From: CAZHRJ01 sp964534765
Lineage (GTDB): Bacteria; Lindowbacteria; 2-12-FULL-62-27
Reading direction: 5' to 3'
Length of the DNA stretch: 12,895 bases
Assembly (NCBI GenBank): GCA_964534765.1
Contig: CAZHRJ010000091.1
Location: forward strand, 1 to 12,895
The position numbers were made by a program, and so were the translations under genes. Under the pieces are notes generated by a model. The model made no database searches. It saw only the letters and a list, made by a program, of their open reading frames with translations, and was not told the origin of the DNA. Positions 1-7,308 of the stretch are shown here, in pieces; the first letter of the stretch is position 1, and the number at the start of each line of letters is the position of its first letter.

Positions 1-337
1 CGCGGAGTATCTGGGAGAATTTGTCCGGGTCGGATTCGATATAGACGAACGGCCCATCCGGGAAATTGTGCCGGAGCAGCGCCAGTTCATCCGGAGAATC
101 GACTCCCCAGATCAGCGCGCCTGACCCCTGGTCGCCCATCAGGCCCAGCAGGCGCTGATGTTCCTCGCGATAAGCCGAAATCGAAATCGGGAACGCCATG
201 TTGACTCCGGTGGGCGAGGGAATCACAAACTGTGTGGGGACCGAGTCGAGGAGCGACGACGCGTTCTGAAATGCCTCCCACGCGCCCGGAAAACGGCGCT
301 GAAGAAATTCCCGGTTCTGATCGAATAGAGACTCCAT
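1..337 (-). CDS. DUF115/MAF-like protein, N-terminal fragment (partial)
   Basis: An open frame of 112 complete codons runs from an ATG at 337 off the left edge of the window, so only the N-terminus is visible. It begins MESLFDQNREFLQRRF. After about 75 residues comes ALIWGVDSPDELALL, then VYIESDPDKFSQIL. A nucleotide-binding-like strand followed by an acidic 'IES/EPDP..F..L' strand is what I recall from the N-terminal part of the DUF115 / motility accessory factor family, which acts in sugar transfer or pterin pyrophosphorylation. That is a resemblance in short motifs only. The gene lies 40 bp downstream of the ATP-grasp stop and is probably its co-transcribed partner. A purine-rich AGGATGG lies about 10 nt before the ATG and may be the ribosome binding site. 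The existence of the CDS is well supported; the family is tentative and the C-terminus is needed to decide. Confidence 0.6.
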   Translation of the reverse strand, partial: MESLFDQNREFLQRRFPGAWEAFQNASSLLDSVPTQFVIPSPTGVNMAFPISISAYREEHQRLLGLMGDQGSGALIWGVDSPDELALLRHNFPDGPFVYIESDPDKFSQILR

Positions 338-377
338 GGGCTTCTACCCATCCTATCGGTATCCGGGCGGGAAAAAA

Positions 378-1811
378 TTACGAAAGACGCAGAACCGGCA
401 CAAGCCCGCCATGCCGGGCGACGTTGACAATCCCGGATCGTGAGGCGCGGCCGATGATGCCGAGGCCCTGCGGAGTGGCGGAAAAACCGCAGACCCAGTT
501 GAGACGCTCCCGCGATATTTCTCCCGCCGGGCCGATCACGCAAAAGTCCCGGGTCGGCAGCGGATGATAGACCTGAATGACCGCAGCCGAGCGCGCTTTC
601 ATGGCTGACTCGACCGCCGACTCCCATGCCGCACGATCGACAGCCGGACCGATCACGACGCCCTCGCCGCCGTATGACCGGTTGGGTTTGAGGACAAAGG
701 ATTCCGGATGGTGGAATGCGAAATCAGCCAGGTCGATTTTTCGGCCAGCGGGACCATCGGTATGGGCCTCTCTCAGAAGCCGTGTCCAGAGGATATGTTT
801 TCTGAAAATCGCGCGGTCTTCGGAGGAAAAAGCGCTCTCGAAGGCCGCGGAGGTAAACAGTTCAAAGATGCTTTTATGATCCAGCTCTCCGGCAAGACTT
901 GAGATGACGATGTGGTTGCGGAACGCCAGATCGAGAGCCTCCCGGGAGGAGAATTCAGGCATTTCCCGAATCTCAAACAACCGAAAGAGGATGTCGACCG
1001 GCCGGCCGAAATGATAAATCGCCGGGGCGCCACCGGTCGAAGCCGGCTCGGGCCGGATTTCGAACTCCTCCGGCCGGGCCAGAAACGCGTCCGCGCCGAG
1101 TCCGCAGAGCCCCTCGGCCAGGGCGGCGGCCTCCGTGCAGCCGGGCGCGTCTGGGTCGTTTTCCACCAGAGCCACGCGAATCAATCCGTCCGGAGGCGCG
1201 ATCGGCCGGCGATTGCGGAGGAATGAGACGTGGCGGACCATCAGGCGGAACAGGAGTTCTTCCAGATTATCGTTGGCGGAAATCCCGGCTCGCGTTTGAT
1301 CATCGAGAAGTTTGGGCAGGACGACTTCAACGGTGAGCCGTTCGACGGCGGGTCCGTAATAGACGCCGCCGACGGAGTTCATGTTGGTTTCGAGAAATCG
1401 AAGTGACGGGATGGGCGCGGCCGGATCGATAGCGGCGTCGAGTCTCTGCCAGACCGCCGGATGACGGGCATGGTCAGCGCTGTCACAAGAGATCAGGAGA
1501 CGCACCTCGTCTTCCTCCATCGGGAAAATCTCCCGGACTTTCGCGCTCTCCAGATACATCGCCAGGGCCCGCTCGCACGCGCGCGACACGCGCAGGCAAA
1601 CGGAGTGGACGCGTGATCGGTCCTCATTCGAAAGAAAGACCGGCGGAAAGAGGATCCGGATCGGGACTTCCCCCGTCTCTTTGTCATACTCATACGTGAT
1701 CCGCCGTTTGATCGTGACGGCCCGGATGTCATCAACCAGTTCCCGCCGGGCCCGGGCCGGGAGACCCTGGATGCCCGATACGATTCTTTCGCAAACAGAT
1801 TCCGGAGTCAG
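378..1811 (-). CDS. Circularly permuted ATP-grasp protein (apparent CTG start)
   Basis: About 477 aa if read from a CTG at 1811. Seen: an N-terminal alpha/beta region, then FLETNMNSVGGVYYGPAVERL near residue 140, and an ATP-grasp lysine/glycine loop SFVLKPNRSYGGEGVVIG near residue 375 (Lys about 375). This order and the E-x-N motif fit the permuted ATP-grasp group related to glutathionylspermidine-synthase-like and COG2308-type ligases, which join a carboxylate to an amine using ATP. The substrate cannot be told. The first ATG/GTG/TTG in frame is GTG at 1589, which would give 403 aa and cut into a continuous coding-like stretch (LTPESVCERIVSGIQG..., then ITYEYDKETGEVPIRILFPP). The frame is open back to a stop near 1872 with no standard start. 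The CTG overlaps the TGA of the DUF885 gene as CTGA, matching the other NTGA junctions of the operon. The stop is TAA at 378. Function class fairly sure; exact start uncertain. Confidence 0.75.
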   Translation of the reverse strand: MTPESVCERIVSGIQGLPARARRELVDDIRAVTIKRRITYEYDKETGEVPIRILFPPVFLSNEDRSRVHSVCLRVSRACERALAMYLESAKVREIFPMEEDEVRLLISCDSADHARHPAVWQRLDAAIDPAAPIPSLRFLETNMNSVGGVYYGPAVERLTVEVVLPKLLDDQTRAGISANDNLEELLFRLMVRHVSFLRNRRPIAPPDGLIRVALVENDPDAPGCTEAAALAEGLCGLGADAFLARPEEFEIRPEPASTGGAPAIYHFGRPVDILFRLFEIREMPEFSSREALDLAFRNHIVISSLAGELDHKSIFELFTSAAFESAFSSEDRAIFRKHILWTRLLREAHTDGPAGRKIDLADFAFHHPESFVLKPNRSYGGEGVVIGPAVDRAAWESAVESAMKARSAAVIQVYHPLPTRDFCVIGPAGEISRERLNWVCGFSATPQGLGIIGRASRSGIVNVARHGGLVPVLRLS

Positions 1812-3454
1812 CTGTTGAGTCTCTGCCGGACCAGGGCGAGCGGCACGGCGCCAAGTGTCAGGAGCCGGTCATGGAATCGGGCCAGATCGAACGCCGGTCC
1901 CCTGCGGCGGCGCTCCTCCCGGACCAGCGACTCGAAAAATATCCGGCCGACGAAATAGGACATGGGCTGGGTCGGCTCCTGGCTGTACCGCACCGCCTCG
2001 CCCCACGCCCCGGACGCGGACAGGCCGGCTTCCCGGACCAGCCGCGCGGCGGCCTCTTTGAGAGACAATTGATGAAGATGGATGTCGACGTCGAGACCCA
2101 CCCGGACACATCGCCACAGCCGGTCCTTCAGGAGAAAAAATCTCGACCGATCACTGTCCGAATACCCCTCGCGAAACACCAGCCCCTCCGCGTAATGCGC
2201 CCAGCCTTCGCCGAAAAATGTGTTCCAGACCAGCCGCCGGACCGGCCGGTCGGAGGCGTGGGACATCAGATGCTGGAGATGATGTCCCGGGATACCCTCA
2301 TGGGCCGCCGTCACGCAGATGGCGGCTGAGGGGAATTCCCGAAGATGGCGGAGCCGCTCCGTCCGGGATGCGCGGCGATCCGGAGGTGTTACGAAAAAAA
2401 GGCCTTTTCTTGCGCGGGCCTCAAATGGTGCCGGGCCCTGATAAGCCGCGTATGGAATGCTCGCGCGTTCGAACACCGGGGTTTCGATGACATCGAGAGA
2501 TCCGCTGCCGCAAAGACGGGTGAGCGCGTTTTTTCGGGAGAAGGTCTCCAGCCGGCGGACCTGCTCGCGGAATGCCGGGATGAGCCGGGCCGCGGGCGGA
2601 TGTTCAGCGGAGAGAATCCGGTCGGCCTCATGCCAGCGCGGTGTGCCGGCCAGTTTTATCGAGAGATCGCGGAGCTGATCTGAAATGTCCCGCTGTTCTT
2701 GCCGGGCCTGATGAACAAAAGGCAGGGGAGAAGCCGGCAACAAATGCGCGCCGGCGAGCAATTCTCCGAAGCGGCGCCGGCCGACGGCGTACGATCCGGC
2801 CACGCTAAGCGGCAGAACGCGCCGCCGCAGGTCCAGCCGGAATTCAAGCAGTGCCCGCGCCGCGCGGGTGAGTTCCTCCGCGACCGCGCGGCGGAGAGCC
2901 GATTGCGGATGCGGAAGCCAAAGACCCAGCTGCCGGCGAATGGCCGCCAGATATCGGGCGCCTTCCGCGGCGACGTCCATTCCCTGCGCCGTCCATGCCG
3001 CGGGCACCCGTTGCGCCTCGGCGTTCTTGCGCAGCCCGTGAAGAACCTGGCCCAGCATGCGCTGGACTTCGCGCAGCCGATAGAGGAGAGCCGAAAACCG
3101 GTGCGCATGCGGCGCGTAGGATCCGTTGACCTGATGAAAGAGAGCGCTGAGAAATTCATCGATCATATACCCGGCCGACCGTTCGGGGAGATTGATCTGA
3201 TAGGTGAGAATGAGGATTTCCATGAGGTGGGCCCGGAGGGCGGCGGCATCGAGGCGGTCATCGGGATTGGTGTAACGGGGGATTCGGCGGAGAAGATCGC
3301 GCAGCTGTTCTTCCTGGGCGCGGCGGGCAAACCCCAGATGATCGACGCGGTGATCATCGTCATGGATTCCGAGCGTCGTCGCCTCCAGGGGACTGGACAG
3401 TCTCACCCAGACCAGCGTGTCTCGAATGAGCGAAGAAAGCGCCGGAACGGTCAC
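1808..3454 (-). CDS. DUF885-family zinc metallopeptidase
   Basis: 548 aa from a GTG at 3454 that overlaps the previous stop as GTGA. The frame stays open upstream to 3850, but that extension only shadows the two genes before it and is Arg/Pro-rich, so it is not coding. The zinc-binding gluzincin-type signature is AAHEGIPGHHLQ, with His385, Glu386 and His391/His392. A downstream GEGWAHYAE supplies the likely third ligand (Glu416). Both are hallmarks of the DUF885 family, which is related to M32-like carboxypeptidases. The N-terminus has the family's 'P..AT.LG.H..D' pattern (SPLEATTLGIHDDD), and the C-terminus ends with the typical LGAVPLALVRQRL. No signal peptide is visible, so it is probably cytoplasmic, and length is normal for the family. 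It lies within a tightly overlapping operon of envelope and unknown genes. The family is sure; the physiological substrate is unknown. Confidence 0.9.
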   Translation of the reverse strand: MTVPALSSLIRDTLVWVRLSSPLEATTLGIHDDDHRVDHLGFARRAQEEQLRDLLRRIPRYTNPDDRLDAAALRAHLMEILILTYQINLPERSAGYMIDEFLSALFHQVNGSYAPHAHRFSALLYRLREVQRMLGQVLHGLRKNAEAQRVPAAWTAQGMDVAAEGARYLAAIRRQLGLWLPHPQSALRRAVAEELTRAARALLEFRLDLRRRVLPLSVAGSYAVGRRRFGELLAGAHLLPASPLPFVHQARQEQRDISDQLRDLSIKLAGTPRWHEADRILSAEHPPAARLIPAFREQVRRLETFSRKNALTRLCGSGSLDVIETPVFERASIPYAAYQGPAPFEARARKGLFFVTPPDRRASRTERLRHLREFPSAAICVTAAHEGIPGHHLQHLMSHASDRPVRRLVWNTFFGEGWAHYAEGLVFREGYSDSDRSRFFLLKDRLWRCVRVGLDVDIHLHQLSLKEAAARLVREAGLSASGAWGEAVRYSQEPTQPMSYFVGRIFFESLVREERRRRGPAFDLARFHDRLLTLGAVPLALVRQRLNS

Positions 3455-3684
3455 GAGGGGCGGCGGCGGATCAGCAGAACAACGACGCACATTCCCAGAA
3501 GCGCCCCGGCCAGCGGCACCGCCAGATGGAGGATTACCCATTTGAGCACAGCGCGCAGCACCTGTCCCTGCGGCGCCGGGCTGAGAAGAAATTGGAAGAA
3601 AATCGGCAGGGTCATATTGAGAAGCCCCGCGCAGAGGCCGCCGGCGACGGCGGCGAACACGGACGGGGTGATATATCGGACCAT
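3451..3684 (-). CDS. Small two-helix membrane protein
   Basis: 77 aa, starting MVRYITPSVFAAVAGG. Two hydrophobic segments are visible, roughly residues 5-33 and 46-72, and the second is followed by an RRRPS tail that suggests a cytoplasmic C-terminus. The ATG shares one base with the preceding stop (TGATG), and the TGA overlaps the GTG of the DUF885 gene (GTGA). Translation is therefore very probably coupled on both sides, which supports a real gene despite its size. I do not recognise a family. It may be an accessory subunit of the O-antigen-ligase-like protein or of the neighbouring membrane-anchored 142-aa protein. Confidence 0.75.
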   Translation of the reverse strand: MVRYITPSVFAAVAGGLCAGLLNMTLPIFFQFLLSPAPQGQVLRAVLKWVILHLAVPLAGALLGMCVVVLLIRRRPS

Positions 3685-4112
3685 CAGAATGGAATGCGCT
3701 CAGCGTTGGGGATCGCTGTTTTGTATCGGATCTGTTCCAGCCGGATGGCGGCGCGCGCGGCCAGAAGCGGGGACGGGCCGTCCGCCGCTTTCCGCAATTC
3801 GGCTTCCGGATCCGGCCACCCTTTCGGGCGGTCGGGCCGGAGGGCCACAATAGCCCGCAGATACGCCTCCAGTTGCGGATCGTCCGAAACGGTCCGGATG
3901 AGAGTCTCAGGGTTTTTGGAATAGAAGGCGCCTTTGATCAGCAACCGCTGGGCGAAATCGGACTCGCCCGATTCCCGGGCTCGGCGAATTTCGGACGCGA
4001 GATCGTCAAGGAATACCGACCGGCGGACGATCCAAGCCGCCGACCCGTAGATGGCGGCGCCGCCGAACGCGGCCAATGCCAGAAACATCGCCAGTACCGC
4101 CCGAACGCTCAT
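3684..4112 (-). CDS. Membrane-anchored hypothetical protein
   Basis: 142 aa from the ATG at 4112, which overlaps the stop of the ligase/TPR gene as ATGA. An ATG at 4202 in the same frame would add 30 residues rich in Arg/Ser/Pro lying inside the upstream gene, so I reject it. MSVRAVLAMFLALAAFGGAAIYGSA forms one N-terminal transmembrane helix or uncleaved signal anchor. The rest is charged and helical (FLDDLASEIRRARESGESDFAQRLL, then AELRKAADGPSPLLAARAAIRLEQIR) and looks like short repeat helices of the kind that pack against TPR domains. That last point is inference from helix spacing. No family recognised. Confidence 0.75.
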   Translation of the reverse strand: MSVRAVLAMFLALAAFGGAAIYGSAAWIVRRSVFLDDLASEIRRARESGESDFAQRLLIKGAFYSKNPETLIRTVSDDPQLEAYLRAIVALRPDRPKGWPDPEAELRKAADGPSPLLAARAAIRLEQIRYKTAIPNAERIPF

Positions 4113-6355
4113 GGTCCCCGCCCGCCGGCGGCCCGGCGAAGCTCTTCGATTTTCGGCCGGGTCGATACGTTGGGATTGAGAGCGAGGGTGGAGTCGAAGC
4201 AATCGTTCATCGCGGAAAAGTTTCCTATCGAATAATAGGCAACACCGAGATTGAAGAGGATGCGGGTGGAGTTCGGCTGCAATCGATCCGCTCGTTGATA
4301 CATATCGAGGGCCGCGGGCAATCGATTCTGGAAAAAAAAGACGCTGGCGAGATAGTAGCAGGCCTCCGCGTCATTGGGGTCGACCGCGAGGACTTTTTTG
4401 AACCATCCGCCGGCCTCGTCATGCCGGCCCCGGTGAAACACGATCCGTCCCAGAAGAAACATCGCGTCCGGATCACCGGGCCGGCCGGACACCGCGGCGA
4501 TCGCCAGGGGTTCGGCCAGATCATAGCGGTCCTTCTGATACAGGTCGAGGGCCCGGCGGTAGGTTTCAGATTCAGCCGATTCCCGGCCCATTTGTTTCAA
4601 CACCGCCGCGTTGTGCGCGGCCGCCACGTCGGCCGGGTATCGGCGGGCGATTTCGGTATAGATCGCGGCCGCGGCGGGGCTGTCTCCGATTGCCAGCCCC
4701 ATCGCGGCCAGGTTGTGCAGGGTGGTGGGGCTGGCGGCGAAGGCGAGCGTGGCGTAAAAGGCCGCGGCGGCGCGGGCCGGGTCGGTTTTCATCGATACGG
4801 TTCCCAGGTGAAAAAAGGTGTTTGGAAAATAAGGCTGGAACTCCAGTGCCCTTCGAAACGCCCGCCGGGATTCCTCGAAGTCCTGGGCCTGTTCCTCTCC
4901 GAGTCCCTGGCGAAACGGATACTGACCGCGAGTCGGATCGAGCTGAGAGGCCATCGAAAAGAAATTCCGCACTTCCGTGTATCGCCCGGACTTGAATGTC
5001 GGATCCGCCACTTTCGCGAGCGCGGAAGCGGCATAGAGGGTGATCATCGGAACGCCGGGAACCAGAGCGGCCAGCAGAACGAGAAAGGCGCGCAGCCATT
5101 CGAGCGATTCCGATCTTGGGGGCGGCGGCGGGGCTACGGAGGTCCGCGGTTCGAGGTTGCTTCCACAGCGCCGGGAAATCAGGCCCAGAAGGACATAGAA
5201 CAAACACCGTGGCGCGGGCGTGTGATAGGGGAAATCGAAAAATGCCTGCGTGAGACTGGCGATCAGACTCAGGAACAGACAGACCGGCAGTATCGCGCGG
5301 GCCGGCTCCCTGATCCACCGGTAAATGGGGGGCAAGAGGCACGCGGCGATCAGCGTCAGAAACGCGGCCAGGCCGAGCGCGCCCTGATCCACCAGCAATT
5401 CAACGTAATCATTGTGCGCGTAATTGACGGTGAGGAGGCCCAGCAGATTGGAGTCGGCGGTCGTCATCCAGAGTTTTGATTTTTCAAATGAAGCCGCAAA
5501 CAGCCCCGGCCCATAACCGAGCATCAGCCGGTCCGCCAGGAGGGACAGGGAATATTTCCAGCTTAAAAACCGCACCGAGACGTTGAAATCCGTCGCGGTC
5601 GCGTACCGATAGAGCAACACCGGCGCCGACAGGGAGAGTACGGCGCATAGACCGGCGGTGGCCAACCGGTATGGTCGGTCGAGAGACGCCCAGTGACGCG
5701 CGGCCGACGAGAGAGCGATCAGGGCGAGGGCCGCAAGCAAACCGACGACCGCGCCGCGGGCGGCGGTCAGCCAGATGAGCCACAGAAGAGCGGCGAGCGC
5801 GGTGAGACATAATCCTTTTTTCACGCGGCTGTGCGCGGCGAATAGGGCGAAGAGGGGGGCGAACAAACTCAGGACGAGAAAATGAGAGACCACGTTCTGG
5901 TTGCCCAGGGTGTCGCCAATGCCCCACTTGTTTTGCTCCGACACGAACATCATGGACGGCAGTATCATGGAAGCGCCGATCACCCAGAGAACCGGCCGGA
6001 CCTCGGGGCCGTCCGGATGATCGGACTCAAAGACACGACGGGTCAGGGACAGAAACGCAAGCGAGCCTGCCGCGTCCACGGCGCCGGGAAGAGCGCCGAC
6101 GGGACTTTCGGAAAAAATGACGCTCGCGCCCAGGGCGGCGAGGGACAAAAGAACGGCGGCATCGACGCCGTCCGGATCTCGGAGGGGCCGGACGAAGACG
6201 GCGTGGCACACATAGAGGATCGACGCGGCCACGCCCAGAATACGGAAGAGATGATACTTCACTTCGAGCGTGTCACCGGTCAGTGGGGCATTGGCCAGCG
6301 GCAGAACCGCCAGGGAAAGATAGATGAGAAGCCGACCGGCGTTAGTGAGAAACAA
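4109..6355 (-). CDS. O-antigen ligase/polymerase-like membrane protein with C-terminal TPR domain
   Basis: 748 aa if started at TTG 6355. About ten or more hydrophobic segments fill residues 1-430. They include the Wzy_C/WaaL hallmarks LTAARGAVVG (Arg about 200), GYGPGLFAASF (about 280-290) and AHNDYVELLVDQGALGL (about 313-329), expected at the outer face of the inner membrane, where such enzymes join or polymerise undecaprenyl-linked glycans. From about residue 455 to the end the protein is a run of TPR-like repeats, for example FEESRRAFRRALEFQPYFPN, AGGWFKKVLAVDPNDAEACYYLA and LPAALDMYQRADRLQPNSTRI. This ligase-plus-TPR architecture is common for surface polysaccharide or glycoprotein ligases, and acceptor specificity cannot be read. 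An ATG at 6433 is in frame but would overlap the JAMM gene by about 90 nt with an Arg-rich stretch. The TTG gives a 14-nt overlap and has GGAGGAAGGG just upstream. Confidence 0.87.
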   Translation of the reverse strand: MFLTNAGRLLIYLSLAVLPLANAPLTGDTLEVKYHLFRILGVAASILYVCHAVFVRPLRDPDGVDAAVLLSLAALGASVIFSESPVGALPGAVDAAGSLAFLSLTRRVFESDHPDGPEVRPVLWVIGASMILPSMMFVSEQNKWGIGDTLGNQNVVSHFLVLSLFAPLFALFAAHSRVKKGLCLTALAALLWLIWLTAARGAVVGLLAALALIALSSAARHWASLDRPYRLATAGLCAVLSLSAPVLLYRYATATDFNVSVRFLSWKYSLSLLADRLMLGYGPGLFAASFEKSKLWMTTADSNLLGLLTVNYAHNDYVELLVDQGALGLAAFLTLIAACLLPPIYRWIREPARAILPVCLFLSLIASLTQAFFDFPYHTPAPRCLFYVLLGLISRRCGSNLEPRTSVAPPPPPRSESLEWLRAFLVLLAALVPGVPMITLYAASALAKVADPTFKSGRYTEVRNFFSMASQLDPTRGQYPFRQGLGEEQAQDFEESRRAFRRALEFQPYFPNTFFHLGTVSMKTDPARAAAAFYATLAFAASPTTLHNLAAMGLAIGDSPAAAAIYTEIARRYPADVAAAHNAAVLKQMGRESAESETYRRALDLYQKDRYDLAEPLAIAAVSGRPGDPDAMFLLGRIVFHRGRHDEAGGWFKKVLAVDPNDAEACYYLASVFFFQNRLPAALDMYQRADRLQPNSTRILFNLGVAYYSIGNFSAMNDCFDSTLALNPNVSTRPKIEELRRAAGGRGP

Positions 6356-6824
6356 ATTCCAGCCCTTCCTCCTTGATCTCGCCGCCCGGCAAAACTCGAA
6401 AGGCGCGCAGGGCCGGCGCGGCGGGAAACTCAAGCGACACGATGATGTACAGATATTCGGGATAGGTCGGCGTGCCGTCCGGAAGGGTGGCGCGGGCGAC
6501 GTCGGTGGCGGAGGGAAAAGCGGGTGAGGCGGGATGGGAATGATAGACGCCGAGGATCAGCGTACCCTCGCGTTCCATTCGCTTGAGCGTTTTGAAATGT
6601 TCCACCGGCTCGAATTCATACCGGATCCGCGGCTCGGCCGAAGCGTTTTTCATCGGATGGATCGACTCGATCAGACCCCGCCGGCCGCCGGCCATGGATG
6701 GCCCAGTGCCGGCGGCGACAGGGATGTCTTGCCGCCGGCCGGTGAAAAATCCGCAGGTCTCGTTCGGCGCGTCCTGCCGCGCCCGCTCGATCATGTGATC
6801 GGCGCATGCCGCAAGAATGTTCAT
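6342..6824 (-). CDS. JAMM/MPN+ metalloprotease (Mec-like)
   Basis: 160 aa. The complete JAMM zinc motif is present: Glu22 in NETCGFF, then GVYHSHPASPAFPSATD with His95, His97, Ser105 and Asp108 (HxH-x10-D). In bacteria stand-alone JAMM proteins of this size act on ubiquitin-fold sulfur carriers: Mec cleaves cysteine from CysO in Mycobacterium, and HcyD trims and processes HcyS in Wolinella. A MoaD-like carrier with an internal Gly-Gly lies at 10052-10573, making it the obvious candidate substrate, though that link is inference. The ATG at 6824 follows the stress-protein stop by 4 bp, and the C-terminus overlaps the TTG of the ligase gene by 14 nt. All catalytic residues are intact, so I expect an active peptidase in the cytoplasm. 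Confidence 0.9.
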   Translation of the reverse strand: MNILAACADHMIERARQDAPNETCGFFTGRRQDIPVAAGTGPSMAGGRRGLIESIHPMKNASAEPRIRYEFEPVEHFKTLKRMEREGTLILGVYHSHPASPAFPSATDVARATLPDGTPTYPEYLYIIVSLEFPAAPALRAFRVLPGGEIKEEGLEFVSH

Positions 6825-6828
6825 GCCG

Positions 6829-7308
6829 TCAGATGTCTTCTTCGATGATCCGGATCTGAGTGTGCGGCGCCGTGCTCTGTATCAGGACAAGCTCGTCCTT
6901 CATAAAGACACGGCTGAGAAACGATTTCGGGCGCTTGGGCAGAATCGCCAGCGCCGGCTGCCGGGCCTGGACAAAAGACCGGACTTCGTCCACAAAGCCT
7001 CCCCGGCAAATGCGTGATTCGAACGGGATCTTGAGTTCCTCACAGTCCGCGCCCAGCTGCTCAAACCGGTTGATCGCGCGCGTCTCGTAGTCCTTCAATA
7101 TTTCCCTGCCCAGAGGCTTGGCGACGGACGGGCCAAGAATGCTGCCCAGGAGTTTCCGGTTCTCGGACGAGGCCATAATGGGGTCGAGGACGAAGAGCGC
7201 GCAAAGAGACGTGCGGCGCTCGGTCGCCTCCCGGATCGCCTCCGTTTCGGACCGGATGCCCGGCTTGGTTGTTGTCAGGACGAGCAGAACCGGCGATGGA
7301 CTGCTCAT
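6829..7308 (-). CDS. Universal-stress-protein-like domain protein
   Basis: 159 aa from the ATG at 7308, which overlaps the permease stop as ATGA. The frame is open farther upstream, but that part is an antisense-like shadow of the permease gene. MSSPSPVLLVLTTTKPGIRSE forms a first beta strand and loop, then comes TSLCALFVLDP, and near the end FVDEVRSFVQARQPALAILPKRP. This alternating alpha/beta pattern fits the Usp/HUP fold. The G-x2-G-x9-G(S/T) ATP loop of ATP-binding Usp proteins is not visible, so it may be a non-nucleotide-binding or divergent member. Usp domains are often fused or coupled to ion and anion transporters, and here the gene directly follows an SLC13-type permease, so a regulatory role for that transporter is plausible but inferred. 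Confidence 0.7.
   Translation of the reverse strand: MSSPSPVLLVLTTTKPGIRSETEAIREATERRTSLCALFVLDPIMASSENRKLLGSILGPSVAKPLGREILKDYETRAINRFEQLGADCEELKIPFESRICRGGFVDEVRSFVQARQPALAILPKRPKSFLSRVFMKDELVLIQSTAPHTQIRIIEEDI

Noticed and set aside
1573..1600. Alternating CG-rich tract (CGCACGCGCGCGACACGCGC) as a possible structural element
   Set aside because: It lies inside the ATP-grasp coding frame and is explained by Arg/Ala/Cys codons; nothing else marks it.
3455..3850. Extension of the DUF885 protein to an upstream ATG at 3850 (680 aa)
   Set aside because: The extra 132 residues are Arg/Pro-rich and cover two coupled small genes; the GTG at 3454 in a GTGA overlap fits the family's N-terminus.
2699..3853. 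Plus-strand open frame of 384 codons antisense to DUF885 and the small membrane protein
   Set aside because: The minus strand has a clear zinc peptidase and coupled start sites; the plus frame shows no family pattern.
4076..5479. Plus-strand open frame of 467 codons antisense to the ligase/TPR gene
   Set aside because: Mirrors the TPR-coding region; its composition (Gly/Arg/Gln-rich) and lack of motifs mark it as a shadow.
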